Shown here: positions 44,190-57,227 of the stretch, piece by piece
Position numbering within the stretch: the stretch's first letter is position 1
How the letters are laid out: every line of letters begins with the position of its first letter
Position numbers and translations under genes: made by a program
The notes under the pieces: generated by a model
Told to the model about the DNA's origin: nothing
The model's database searches: none
The model's input: only the letters and a program-made list of their open reading frames with translations
Assembly (NCBI GenBank): GCA_013146195.2
Contig: CM028384.1
Location: forward strand, 74,281,228-74,345,227
Source of the DNA: Codonopsis lanceolata
Lineage: Eukaryota > Streptophyta > Magnoliopsida > Asterales > Campanulaceae
DNA: 64,000 nt
Direction of reading: 5' to 3'

Positions 44190-44959
44190 TAGAGCTGTCA
44201 AAACAGATTGGTGGATTGGGTCAACCCACGGGTCAAGAAAACCAACCATATAACGGTGTGGGGCGGGTCGACCCATCTAGAAGACGGGTCAACAAAACAC
44301 CAACCCAACCCAACCCAACATGGGTTGTGGGTCAGATGGGTCAACCCACCACATTTTCTTACCTAAAGACTACTTCTTTTATTTTCAATTTTTCATAGTT
44401 TTTCCACTTCCCTGTACGATACAACCACTCAAAATCAAGTAACCAACTCAACTATTGTCGGCTAACATAAAATAAACAAACTAAAACAATTGAATCTTCA
44501 TTTCAGACTTCTGCCAAACATTTTATGGGCATTCCTCTTCCATGACTAAAAAAACCTTGGATGTCAAGACATGACTTCATGTAGGATGACATAGATCATT
44601 ATAATCCAAACTGACTGCTACATAATAATTTAATAAACCTTAGATTTGTTATATATAAAAAAGTAAAACAAAAAACAAAAATTAATAATAATAAAAGAAA
44701 ATGAGAGATTACAGGAAGACTATTCTGCAAAAATGAAAGCATACTAGACAGGTATTCTCTATTTAAAAAAAAAAGAAGGTATTCTCTAAACGGGTCAGAC
44801 CGTTAAAAACCCGACCCAACCCACTTCAACCCGTGACCCATACGGTTCCAACCCATATGACCCGTATTTTTATGGGTTGTCAATTTCCCAACTCAACCCA
44901 CTATTTTAAGCAATCGTTTGGGTTGATCCAACGGGTCCCGACCCATTTTGACGGCTCTA
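44190..44959. mobile_element. hAT-type MITE with ACCCAACCC-rich ends
   Basis: The ends are TAGAGCTGTCAAAAC and, inverted, TAGAGCCGTCAAAATGGG. An exact 8-bp target duplication GTTACAAT flanks it (44182-44189, 44960-44967). The subterminal regions are rich in GGGTCAACCC/ACCCAACCC words. There is no coding sequence. Confidence 0.88.
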
Positions 44960-45516
44960 GTTACAATGTAATATTTATAGTTGCAATAGTCATACACGTT
45001 GAACGAAAATTATTGTATATAAAAAGTATTTCAAAATCTATATTATTTTGTTTCAAATTTATAGTATTTTATAGATAGAGAGAGATTTAATAACATTGAA
45101 ATTTCATCTCAATTAATTAGACATAAATTATTTTCTTTTTAGACAATTTAGATTCATTAGAGTACGAGGCAAAAGTTTAGCTGAGAAGAAGATTATCTCC
45201 TAATACGTACTGTATCATCACTTTTCGAAAAATATACTTAACAACTAACATGTTTTCATGGAGGAACGAAAAATATTTACAAATGACATTTTCAAATAAA
45301 ATATACTTAACATAATTTATTGACTCTTAAAAAATATATTTTATAGGTAACACATCTTTCATTCGGGAATGAAAACAAATTTACGAATGATATATATATA
45401 ATGGCAGAAGCGTATAACCCTCCTATTTATGACAATGTTTCACCTAAACTAACTTTCTAAAAATGGATATTCATAAAATTATTATAATCAACAACATTTA
45501 ATAACAGTTAATGTCC

Positions 45517-45657
<141 letters not shown>

Positions 45658-46037
45658 TTGAACCTTCAAAAGTAATCACTAAAATTTTAAAAGATAAATC
45701 TAATTTAATCATTTGGATATTTTCACATTACTTTTTACCGAAAATACTATGACGTTAATCATTGTTGATGTCGAGGTAAGTATAAAACTTATATTCCTAT
45801 ATATTATGATTTTCTCTTTTATTAATTATCTAATCTAAAAATATAACTTCTATTGTAGTATTTGCAACGTGATAAGTAGACAAATAATTGGTTTATACCA
45901 CATATAAAATGTTTCAGTGTTTGGTTGACATGACAGATGCATATATTACAACAATCAACTACAAATTACAATTTATGTTTACAATTGATGTGATCTAAAT
46001 TGGTGACAAAAACCTCTACAAAACAAATTTACAAATA

Positions 46038-46275
46038 TTTTATGGTGGTAAAATTAATTCACCATATTTATTTATCAATTTCCATTTTTTGGTTGAAGTA
46101 CTTAAAACACAAATGGTGCAAATTTTAGTACCGTTTTCAGTAAAAAAAAAAAAAAGAAGTAAAATAGTTTATAGTGGTAAGGTTAGTTAATCATATTTGT
46201 TTATCAAATTTCCATTTTTTTGTTCAACTACATCCAAAACAAATGGTGCAAATTTAGTTCATGTTTTTTGTAAAC
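46038..46275. repeat. Diverged two-copy tandem repeat, period about 131 bp
   Basis: TTAT.GTGGTAA..TTA.TT.A.CATATTT, then TTTATCAA.TTTCCATTTTTT and AAATGGTGCAAATTT, occurs at about 46038 and 46169. Confidence 0.65.
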
Positions 46276-46810
46276 TACTTACTACATATTCGTGTGTGTG
46301 TGTATAGAGCACATAAATGACAAATAATTCTTGAAATAGTTACATAATATTATAATATAAAAATCATGTTTATTAGTAAATTGAACATGCAGAATAAGAG
46401 ATAATTATCCTATTATGATTTCAAAGGTTAAAATATTGATGTATATTCATGCATCGTAATAATTAATAACATCTTTTACCGGCTATTTAATAGATATACA
46501 TGTCAAATGATTCATATGCAACACATAATGATTCACAAGTACCAAAGTACATGATATCATTTTAATCATATTTCATTATATCTAGAACATTGATACACAA
46601 GGTGCAACAAGACAGTGCAAACATTAAAACAAACTTGCAAAATCATAAAAGGATTTAAACAATTTCGATATGTAAAAATTCAAAATAATTTGATATTCAT
46701 TTCATAATACGTATTGATCGATTTTTATTTCAAGGTACATGTTCATCTTCTAATTTTGGTTTTTTCTATTCATTTTGTTTATATATAGTTTAATTTACAA
46801 ATATATATAT

Positions 46811-46844
46811 ATCGTGCGTTTAACGTACGGGTGCAAAAACTAGT
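46811..46844 (+). mobile_element. Helitron-like 3' terminus
   Basis: A 17-bp near-palindrome CGTGCGTTTAACGTACG (46813-46829) lies 10 bases before CTAG followed by T (46840-46844). This fits the Helitron 3' end rule (hairpin, then CTRR before T). The 5' end was not found, so the extent is unknown. Confidence 0.45.
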
Positions 46845-48146
46845 TTTCTTATAATGATGGGAGTGGAAATTGTCACTTTACCACATTAGTTCATAATTAT
46901 GTTCAAACGTAATGGACTTTTCGTTACTCAAATTATAAGTGAAATTTTGTCTAAAAGGGTCTTCGAAATTATTCAAATTCAACATACTTCATTGTTTTGG
47001 TAAACAATAATGCTATGTTTACCACTATCTCTACAACTATTATTACCATTAAACCTTGGTGAAGACAAAATGTGTTTTAGTGAAAGACAACATTACCCTT
47101 CACTAAGACTTAATGGTAACAATAGTGGTAGAATTAGTGGTAAATCTAGCACTATTGTTTGGTAAAACATGTGTTTAAATATCCTGGTTTGATTTTGACA
47201 ACACCCAACTTTTGTTAGATATTAAGTCAAACAAACACTTACGTTTAATAATGATAATTTTTTATAAAATAATCTCAAAATGTATCAATTATCTCAGAGT
47301 GAAATTGCACCCATGTAGAGCTTGGGCTCCATAACTAGTTTAATATAGGCAAAACACACCTTCGGGCCACTGTACTTTCTAAAAACTTGCAATTAGGCCA
47401 CTGAGACTTCAAAATTTTCGGGATGGCCACTGTACCAGACTTATCTTGCATAGTAACCCATTTTTTGACGGACGTTACCTTTTGACGTTATCTTCGCGTG
47501 AAATACCCTTTTTACCCCTTAAAATGGACAATAATGCCCTTGTATATATAGTTGGAGGGAACGGGAGTTAACTATCGATCAATTGGGGAAAAAAAATCCC
47601 CAAATGTTAGGGTTTGCGATTTGAGCGATTTGAGCCGAAATTGGGAATCACAACTATCTTCGTTCCTGTATCACTAAATCAACAAGTAAGCATTAAGCAG
47701 CAGCGAAGGATTCTGGATTTCATTTCTATTTATAGCATTGAATCGAAGCTACGAGGTAAATACGAGTTGTTGTCTTTCTATGTTCATAGCTTCTGTGTTA
47801 GGGTTTTTGTATTTAGTAGTTTACGTGGTCCAATGTCTGTTGTTTTAGTTGTTAAATGGTAAAGTATGAATTTTGTATCACTATTATTTAGGGTGTCAAT
47901 TTTATATTACTGTTGGGGTTTCAATGTCTGTGGGGTTTCAATGTCTGTGGTAAATCTGAGTCATAATTTGTGGTTTCTTCAAAATATCATACCTTTTGGG
48001 ACCACAACAGGGCTTTAAAATATTGTGTTGTTATTTAATATTGTAGTAGGCATGCATCCGCAACATGGTTTTAAAGTGTTATTGGTTTTGCCTACTTTAT
48101 GTGGTCCATTGTTTTGATGGTATGCCATTGTTTATATTTATGCAGA

Positions 48147-51100
48147 ATGGGCAACTATAAGGAAATTTGAATATTTTTGCTACATGGGGGGACATTTTGT
48201 AGGGTTGATAACAAACTGAAGTATGTGGGGGGGACTCTAGAATTTATCCCAGAAGTTGATCTTGATACTCTAAATTATTTTAAACTAGAAAATTACGTTA
48301 AATTTTATTTGAAGTATGGAAGTGTTAAGCAATTATGGTATATGTTGCCTTCTAAAAGTATTGATAGTGGACTGTCAAAAATAGATACTAATGCGGGAGT
48401 TTTAAGAATGGTGGAAGAAAGTAAGTGTGTGGGGTTTATATATATGTATGTTGAGCATGGTATTGAAGAACCTGTGTTTGTAGATGGCAATATTAAGGAA
48501 CCTGTGGGTGTAGATGACAATGCTGAGGAACCTGTGATTGTTGTAGATGACGAAGATCATGACACTGATATGAGTTGGCTTGAAGATGAATTTAGTACAC
48601 CTAAAAATAGGGAACCTGAGGAAGAAAATAGGCAACCTGAGTTTGAAAATAAGCAACTTGAGCCAGATATCCTTGAATGTACTCAACTAGAATTTACTCA
48701 ACCTAGTCAACATGAACCTGAACATGAGCCTTTCTTTTCTGAACCTGAACCTGAACATGAACCTGGACATGAGCCTTTCTTTTCGAACTGCAACAGAACT
48801 GAAGCATGCTGAACTGGAACTCGAACATGACCACGACATGACACAAGTGGATATTACATCAGTATCCATATGAGGTTGAAGATGAAGGATGTCATATAGA
48901 ACCATGTTTAAGTGAAGATGATTTGATAGATAGTGATGAAGAACTTGTGCAAGTCAGGGTTGCTAAGTTGAATGTTAGGAAAAGAAAGAAGGACAGAGAG
49001 ATTGATCCGCGGCCTCGCCTCGACTCCTCGCTTCCGCGCCATACATCTGCCGATACGCTCATACATCTCGACACTGCCCATACATCTCGACCCGCCATAC
49101 TTATCGATACCACGACCCACATACTCGCTAACAATGAGATTGATCTGGCGGGGATTCAATGACGAAGATACTTCATCGATAGTGATTCTTGTGATGAGGA
49201 GGATGACAAAATATTTCATGGAGAAGCTAACACCATTATTTCGAGAAGGAAGAATGGTGTCAAATATCTATTTTCAATGTTCTCACAGATATGAAACATG
49301 TGATTTAAAAATTGGGCTTCAATTTGAAACAAAGGAAGTATTTAAGCAAGAAGTCATCAAGTATGGTTTGGACAATAGATATGACATTAAATGGATCAGA
49401 AATGAGAAGTTTAGGATGTCTGGTGTTTGCATGAACTCAGTTGTATGTCCTTGGAGAATTTGGGCTGGATTCAAACAAAAACAGTTTTGGCAAATTACTT
49501 CTTTAAATCCTGAACATAAATGTGGGATGGCATTTAAGAATAGGCATCTTAGTTACTTTTTTTGGCTTTTTGGCAAATCACTATTTTGACACCTTTAGAA
49601 GAAACCATGGTTACAAGTTAAAAGATATGAAAGGCGATGTGTCAAGGACTTTGAGGTAGAATTGATGACTGCATGGTTAGTAGGGCAAGAAAAAAGCATT
49701 GCAATACGGATGACTCATCGACCGGAACATTATGCAAAGCTGTGGAGTTATAAAGATGAGTTAGAGAATAAGAATCCAAGTAGTACAATCATCATTGAGC
49801 ATATCAGGCATATCCCAAACAAGGGTCCTTTTTTTAGGAGAATGTATGTGTGTTTGATCAAGTGAAGACAACTTTTATGGAGAATTGTAGACCAATGTTG
49901 GGGATTGATGGAGCATTTTTGAAAGGAAAGTATGGAGAAGGGAGGTTGTCTGCGTAGTTGCCAAGGATGCAAATAATCAGATGTACCCTGTTGCTTGGGC
50001 TGTAGTGCAGGTGGAAAACAAGGAAAACTGGACATGGTTTCTTAAGCATTTGATAGATGACCTTGATATGAGAGATGGATTTGAATGGACAATCATTACT
50101 GATCAACAAAAGGTAATATATTTGGTATTTCTATTGTTTTAGTTAATTTCCTTTTGATGACATTTATTAACTGCTTGCATATTGTATGCTTTGTAGGGTT
50201 TGTTACCAGCTATTGCTAGCTTATTGCCTAATGTTGAGCACAGAATGTGTGCTAGGCATATCTACAGCAACTGGAGGAAAAAGTACAAGGGAGGGGAGTA
50301 TAGAAGATGTTTCTGGAGTATTGCAATGGCCTGCACAAGGGAAAAATTCAAAGCAGAGTTTGAGATACTGAAGAATTTAGACAAAGAAGCAGCTGAGGAT
50401 CTTGTGAAAACAGATCCTATCCATTGGTCAAAGGCTTGGTTTGACACACATTCAAAAGTGGATAATGTGGAGAACAATATTGCAGAAGCATTCAATGGGA
50501 GCATTTTAGCTGCAAGGACTAGACCATTGATCTATATGCTTGAGGAGATCAGATTGGCAATGATGGTGAGGATTCGAGAGAGAGAAAACTCTGGATATCA
50601 AAGTACTCACATAATATTTGCCCAAGGATAAGGAAGAAGATGGAGAAAACAAGGAAGATGTTAAACTGGTGGACCTGGTTTACAATGGTGGTGATCAATT
50701 TGAAGTGAAGTACGTGAAGGATGCCTTGTGTTAACATTACAGCCTAGGACTTGTCATTGTAGAGAATGGGACTTGGTATTCCTCGCACTCATGCCATGGT
50801 GCCATTTACAAGATTGGAGGAGATCCAGTAAGACTATGTCTCAGGCGACTGGTACAAGAAAGAGACATGTGTTACATTAGTACCTACTCAAATTTGCTAA
50901 ATCCAATCAGCGGTGAGAATCAATGGCCACCATCAAAACAACGACCTCTCCTACCACCACCAAACAAAAGATGTCCTAAGGAGACCTAAGAAATGTAGGG
51001 TTAAAGATCCTAATGAGGAAAAAAGCGAGAAAGATCAAACAACCTTAGTAGTAAAGGGAAGTCAATGACTCGCAGTAGAAACAGAGGCATAATTTTAGAT

Positions 51101-51268
51101 CTTGCAAGCGTGCTAAGGAGGCTAATGAAAGAGGGGAAGTTAATGTTGTTCCTAAAAGGGTAAAAAAAGGAAGGCACCGGCTCTAGTTGAACCAAAGCCT
51201 CCAAAGGTGTACAAGAAAACAAGAAACAAAGTCGTCAAGAAATCTAAGAAAGCACTGGGTTGATATGT
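48147..51268 (+). pseudogene. MURA-type transposase, broken by stops and frameshifts
   Basis: The N-terminal PB1-like part reads LLHGGTFCRVDNKLKYVGG and then WYMLPSKSIDSGL, after a likely start at 48147 (MGNYKEI) and an in-frame TGA. The DNA-binding part (49300-49560) reads VICPW-like NSVVCPWRIWAGFKQKQFWQ and NPEHKCG. The DDE core starts at about 49890 with MLGIDGAFLKGKYG, then a frameshift, VAKDANNQMYPVAWAVVQVE, and ITDQQK before an intron at 50113-50196. GLLPAIASLLPNVEHRMCAR and NIAEAFNG follow. The SWIM region (50740-50800) keeps CHC but reads IPRTHAM, with Arg at a zinc-ligand Cys position and a frameshift. Confidence 0.88.
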
Positions 51269-51289
51269 TTGTAGTTTTAGGTTATGACT

Positions 51290-51840
51290 TAGTTATTATG
51301 ACTTGGAACTTTGTAAAGAAACTATGGTTTGGTATTTTGTAAAGAAACCCTTACATAAAGGTGGCTTGGTATTTTGTAAAGAAACCAGTTCTGGTGGCCT
51401 GGTAAAGAAACTCTGATATATTGTATCAACCAACTATTTTGGCAGTATTTATCTAATGACTTAGGTTTGTGTTCAGGTTTACGTTATATTTTGGTAGGGT
51501 TGGTGTTGTTCGCTTTTGCCCCGTTACATTTGGTAGGGTTGGTGTTCCGTTTTTGTTGTTTGGTAGGGTTGGTGTTGTCATTTATGTTACTCATTTTGGT
51601 AGGCAGTTGGTGTTGCATTTACGTTACGTTTTGCTGAAGGGTTTGTGTTATGTTGTTGTTTTGTTTTGGTAGGGAACAACAAAATTTCCTGTTTTGTTTT
51701 TGTTTTGGTAGGGTTGGTGTTTGTTTTTGTTCTCTTTGGTGTCAATTTGATACAATTTGTGTTCTTGTGTTTGTTGGTGTCTGCAATTGGTATATTTATG
51801 TTTTGTTTTGGAAGGGTTTGTGTTCTATACAACTTTGGTC
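51290..51840. repeat. Degenerate tandem repeats inside the MULE
   Basis: 51310-51410 has three copies of a TTGGTATTTTGTAAAGAAAC-type unit. 51488-51720 has repeated GGTAGGGTTGGTGTT units. Both follow the transposase and look like minisatellites within the element. Confidence 0.65.
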
Positions 51841-52114
51841 AACAAACAAAGAAAGCGGCATTAAGACAAACATAATGATCTCATTGATAGTTGCATATTG
51901 TTCACAATCTTAAGGCAATAACATTTTGCCATTTACATTGACTTTGAAGTATGATGTCAATAAGACACCATTGACAATCATCAACATGGCTATTAAAAAA
52001 CATATACATTTTCTCTTCTACCATATTGTACAATACACCCTTTCAACCTCTAATCTTATCCCTTTTCTTAGCACAATTTTTTGAAGTCTCCCAAATTCTT
52101 CCAACAAATTTTCT

Positions 52115-52618
52115 TCATTCAAGTCGAGAATCTCTCTCTCTCAAATCCTTGATAACATTCTTCAAATCCTTTATCACTTCCACCGACCTTTTTGTGAATT
52201 TGTCATCAACCCATGCATAAAATCCACAGCTTTGGTCTTTCTCCTATTACAAGAAGAAACAGACAAACCAAAATTGAGAGAGACAGAAACGAATAAATCA
52301 CAATTTGTAATCGTAATCGAAATCAAATTCAAATACATAAATAAACATTAGGGTTGTTTACCAATTCAAAAATAGGGTTTTGAAATCAAAATTTAGGGTT
52401 TTGTGAATTTAAAAAATTCGGGTTTTAAATGTAAAACAAACTCACTTACCATATATCTCGGGCATCCGATGAAGCGTCGTCCGGTTCTTCTCACCCTGAT
52501 GTGAATGGCAACCCTACGATTACACCCACAAGTTTTCCGTCGATATGCAGCCTACCAAGCCTGATCGCCGATGAAGACGACCCTTCAAGCCTCGAGATCT
52601 CGCACTCGCCACCGACAT
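52115..52618 (-). pseudogene. GRF zinc-finger protein gene inside the MULE (At4g04775-like), damaged
   Basis: On the minus strand RRKTCGCNRRVAIHIRVRRT, then GRRFIGCPRYM (about 52543-52450), is a GRF-type zinc finger (C.C...GRRF.GCP). A GT donor (52449) and AG acceptor (52245) join it in phase to EKDQSCGFYAWVDDKFTKRS and VEVIKDLKNVIKDL, the usual Cys/Trp end of the finger followed by a coiled coil. A plausible start ATG at 52618 is one frame off the finger, and the coiled-coil frame ends early at 52115, so at least one frameshift is present. Such small GRF proteins are often transposon-linked in plants. Confidence 0.7.
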
Positions 52619-52941
52619 TGTTAAGAAAGACGAAGAAAGTCGCAAAAGGAGGTTAACTGTGTTTCGCCATAAGGAGCTCGTTAAGATGAAGAAAGTCGTA
52701 TTATAAACCTCGTTGGAAGAAGATGAAGTTAACCGGCAATTCCTTCAACAACGACATTAAGGGGGTAAAAAGGGCATTTCACGCGAAGATAACGTCAAAA
52801 GGTAACGTCCGTCAAAAAATGGGTTACTATGCAAGATAAGTCTGGTACAGTGGCCATCCCAAAAATTTTGAAGTCTCAGTGGCCTAATTGCAAGTTTTTA
52901 GAAAGTACAGTGGCCCGAAAGTGTGTTTTGCCTTTAATATA

Positions 52942-54087
52942 AAACTAGATATTATCATATTTAATTTATACATATTTAGCTTGACTGAAGCTCTTCAATT
53001 CTCATCCCTTTTTATTTCTGTACTATTTGACTTATATAAGTTATTCACGGGACAATTTTACGTAATTTTTTCTTCCATTAATATATTAATATATAACTAT
53101 TAATTATTAATTAATGCTAAGCGAAACCATTGATGCCACATAGTGACTTTCTGTTGAAATGTAGTAATTAATTTATATCTTTTAATTACTTCATTTTAAG
53201 TTTTTTTTTTCTACTTAAATCTGTACGTAAATCTTTCAATTACCTATTTATATGATCAATTTTAATATCTATTTTACTTTTATTTTGTTCAAAGTATTCT
53301 AATAAAAAAATAGTTAATTATAACAAATTTAGAAAATCATCTAATTATAAACAACTTTTGTAATTTTTGTATTAAAATCGTGCATCACACATGTACTAAC
53401 TAGTAATTTAATAATTTAGGAACAGATGGAGTATCTAGTTTTGCAAATTTGTCTTAGGATTGGATGTTGATAAGTGGTAAGCCAACCCAAAATTTATCGG
53501 AATGATTGCAAGCCGGTATTTTTCCTAAAGTTTTAACTGATGGGGTGAGCTTTCTTTTTAACCGAAAAAAGTCTTTTTTTTATAGTATTATTCCTAAAAT
53601 GCCTAGATACATAACCATCCATAGTTCTAGCATTTGTTCCACAGCTCAAACATATTCTTCCAAAATTGTTCGAAAATCACAATTGTTAGGGTAACGAAAC
53701 GAGGATCGACCGGCTAGGTCGCTGGGTTCTGGGGCAACGACATTTAAGGTAAACGATTTTTCGAATCCGAAAGAAGAGGCGAAAGAGATGCGTGTGAAAC
53801 TAGTTTGAATCGCGATGTATCAAATTTCAACTCGATGTATCGATTTGGATTCACGATACATTGATTTGAAACTATGATGCATCGTTATGAAATGAAAATG
53901 ATAGTTACACAATTTGAAATCATGCACCACGTTTCAAAATCATGCTTCGGGAAGTACAAATTGATGCATCGTGATGCATTGAGTAAGTAATCCTTCGTGC
54001 GTATTCAGTTCATTAATGACATAATTGTCATTTTGCAACAAAAATGTATTTTCCTTTTTTAAAAAAATGCGTAGGGCACTGTAGCTG
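52942..54087. other. AT-rich intergenic DNA with a second Helitron-like end
   Basis: GTGCATCACACATGTAC followed by TAACTAGT (53380-53404) repeats the hairpin-CTAG-T arrangement seen at 46.84 kb, with a weaker hairpin. 53810-53985 contains several copies of GATGCATCG/GATGTATCG words. No gene was seen. Confidence 0.35.
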
Positions 54088-54090
54088 TTA

Positions 54091-54834
54091 GAACATCTCC
54101 AATGGTAGGAGATTCTGACACAATTCTTAGTTTGATCCTACTGCCACCTACACATTTTAAGAATTTTCCTCTCTAATAATTTATCTTCTCGATGGTTTTC
54201 ATTATTCCTCAATTCTTACATGGGTCTCACTATCAAAACATCCACTTTATTTACACTATTTTTTAATTATTTTTATAATTTTCAAACAAATTAATTAATT
54301 CATATATTGTTTTATAAATAAATAAATTTGTTTATAATTTTATGAATATATTGTAATTTCAAATATTATTTATAAATAAAATAATTTAATCTGTTTATAA
54401 TTTTAATTGTAATATTAAATATTACAAATAAATTTTAAAACAAATATAGTAATTTGTAATTTTCATCAACAAAAATATTTCCAAACGGTCAAAAAGACAA
54501 AAAAAAAAAACATCAACTGTTCAAAATCAAATTTGAAAACTAGAAAACTTTTTTTTTTCCGCTAAAAACCTGGCAACAACCAAAGAAACCGTCCATTTAA
54601 AAAAATCAATTAAAAAAAGTTAGTGGGAGACATGTGGGACCCGCATTGTAGCACCTTCTCACTCGCTTTGCTAGAGAGTGAGACGCACGAGCCTAATGGC
54701 AAGAGGCGGTGCACCTTACTCTTTCCTTTTGCAGCTGTCTCTCTCTCTTCTCAAAAAAATTCTTATTTTTGCAAAGTGTAGAATTGTTTGAGGATTTTTT
54801 TGATGAAGAATTGATCTCCCAATGGTTGAAGATT
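54091..54834. mobile_element. PIF/Harbinger-type MITE, related to 56.41 kb
   Basis: The left end GAACATCTCCAATGG and the inverted right end AATCTTCAACCATTGG are flanked by TTA (54088-54090, 54835-54837). Its AT-rich interior shares phrases such as TCACTTTATTTAC.TA with the element at 56410-57227. Confidence 0.55.
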
Positions 54835-55099
54835 TTACCCAAATTAGATGCTTTTAAAAACCTATAAAATAAGACTGGCCCAAATTTCACCCAAATTTAT
54901 CACCCCAAAAATGTACCAAAATGCATGTTTCGATACAAGCCTAATCAATTTGGTCATGTGGGCTGGCGACTTAGGGGGTGTGTTTACGTGCAATGGGGAG
55001 TGGGGCCAACAAGATTTAAAGAAGGGTAATAATCGGGCCACTCTCCTGTGATGATATTGTAACCGAAAAAGTTCCCTTTATTTGTTTTCAACCACTAAA

Positions 55100-55880
55100 G
55101 TACACTTTTGGTGATAAAAATGACGAAGATATCCTTAATGAACAACATACGCTCGCGTTCAAAGCCACTGCCCAAATTTGACATCAGAATGAAAATATTG
55201 GGCATTGTAATGCACAATTGAAATGTATCAAAATTTGGGCATTAAAATTTAAAAAAACCACTGCACAATTTGCGCATCGGGGTGAAAACATTGGATATCG
55301 AAATGCACAATTGAATTGCGTCAAAATTTGGGCATAGAAATTCAAAAAGCCACTACCTAAATTTGGGCATCAGAATGAAAACATTGGGCATCGCAAAACA
55401 CATTTGAAGTCTGTCCAATTTTAGACATCGCATTGTAAAAATCCTTAACCAAATTCGGGCATCACAATAGAAAAGATGGGCATCAAAATGGACACGATTG
55501 AACACTGCCACTAAATATCAACATAGTTGGGTATCGTAATAGACAAAATTGACGTTAGAATGAATAAATAAAACACTGCCACCAAATATCATCAAGGTTG
55601 GGTATTGAAATGAACAAAATTGAACACTGCCACCAAATATCAACATAGTTGGGCATCGTAATGGATAAAATTGGCATCAGAATGAATAAATTAAACATTG
55701 TCACCGAATATCAACAAACTTGGGCATTGAAATGGACAAAATTGAACACTTGGCGTCAGAATGAATAATTAAATACTGCCACCAAATATCAATAAAGGTG
55801 AGCATCGAAATGGACAAATTTGACATCGGAAGGCATAAATTGAACACTGCCCCCAAATCTGTGTGTAAAAATTGGACATC
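55100..55880. repeat. Degenerate minisatellite with GGGCATC.AAATG units
   Basis: More than a dozen copies of a T(T/G)GGCATC(G/A)(A/T)AATG(G/C)ACAA unit alternate with CACTGCCACCAAATATCAA spacers, as two interleaved sub-units spaced roughly 30-60 bp. The repeat grows more regular from 55480 to 55800. It is not coding. Confidence 0.8.
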
Positions 55881-56141
55881 AGAAAACTTTTGAAGCCCAA
55901 AATAGTGCTTAAACGTAATTTTTTGGCCTTAAAGTGAAGACGTAATGGGATTAACCTTGAGTGTTTTGTAGATCTCGTCAAGAGCTTCGATTTGATTTGT
56001 GGTGGGTCCTGTGGTTCATACAGAATCAAAAGTTATGGAGAAAATGGTCGGAAAAAATGAAAAGAGGTTGGTAATTGAGAAAAGAAAGATGCGTATCTAA
56101 AGTTCTGAGGAAGAAGAGAAAAGAGCGTGACAAGAGAAGAG

Positions 56142-56149
<8 letters not shown>

Positions 56150-56188
<39 letters not shown>

Positions 56189-56207
56189 TGTGTGTGTGTG
56201 TGTGTGA
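56150..56207. repeat. (GA)n(GT)n microsatellite
   Basis: A GA run is followed by a GT run. The flanking sequence is purine-rich. Confidence 0.9.
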
Positions 56208-56409
56208 CAGAGTGAAGATAACGAAGTATTTGGAGATCACATGCATTTTTGAATTTTTTTTATGAAAAAACACTTTATCAGTCAAATAATAAGAAAGTAG
56301 ACTGGAGAGGTTATAATATCTCAAAAAGGTACCGGCCCGCAATTATTCCTTTAAAGAAACACATGGTCCCACCTCGTTTTCATAATTTTACTTTGAACAC
56401 AAAACCTAA

Positions 56410-57227
56410 GGGCATCCTCAATGGCGCCTGTTTTTCTGCTTATTCTTAACTGGGTTCCACTGTTATCTACAAATTAAAAAAAAATCATTATAAGAATTTA
56501 TCTTCCCATTAGTACTCATTTTTCACTTAATTCTTAGTTGAGTCTTACGATCAAATCATTCACTTTATTTACATAACTTTTTTATTTTAATATTTTACAA
56601 ATAAATAAAATAAATAAATTAATTTGTTTATAATTTTAATTGTAATATTAAATATTACATTTTTTAAATATCTTTTGTGGTCATTCTTCCTTTAATTTTT
56701 AGTTGAGTCCCACTACTAAATTATCCATTTTAATTATACTACTTTACAAATAAATAAATTAATACATATATTATTTTATAAATAAATTAATTAGTGCATA
56801 ATTTTAATTGTAATATTAAATAGTACAAATAATTTTATTTTTTTTAAAAAACATTAGAAACGTTCAAATGCAACGGTCTCAAATTAATTAATTTTTTTGA
56901 GTAAACTGTGAAAAAACGATCGAATAACCAGGGAGAAAAAAAGAAGAAAAAAAAGTAAAGGAAACTACTAGATCACCAACATGTGCCCCCCTCCCCCTGC
57001 AAATTCGATCTCACACGATGTTTGGGCGGTGTGGCACATACTCCTTTCTTTGGCAAGACGTGTGTCCCATTCTCTCTTGGCGTGACTGAGAGAAATTTTT
57101 TTGAGAAAATTTACAGAATTCTTAACAAAGAATTCATTCTCATCCGTTTTTCTAAGAATTCATTCACAGTGATTGCTCATTCGTGGCTTACAAGAATTTG
57201 ACTAAAATTAGCCCATTAAGAATGCCC
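56410..57227. mobile_element. PIF/Harbinger-type MITE
   Basis: The ends are GGGCATCCTCAATGG and, inverted, GGGCATTCTTAATGGGC. The target duplication is TAA (56407-56409, 57228-57230). The interior is AT-rich and non-coding, related to 54091-54834. Confidence 0.7.

Larger units (their letters stand above)
47348..52932 (+). mobile_element. Mutator-like element (MULE), 5.6 kb, with long terminal inverted repeats
   Basis: Inverted repeats of about 168 bp (47348-47515 and 52765-52932) differ at about three positions by eye and begin GGCAAAACACAC. An exact 9-bp target duplication TTTAATATA flanks the element (47339-47347, 52933-52941). The interior carries a broken MURA-type transposase on the plus strand and a GRF zinc-finger gene on the minus strand. 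The contrast of fresh ends and broken genes implies mobilisation in trans. Confidence 0.92.

Noticed and set aside
51469..51913. Hydrophobic Gly/Val/Phe-rich frames within the MULE
   Set aside because: They are read from the degenerate GGTAGGGTTGGTGTT repeat, not a gene.
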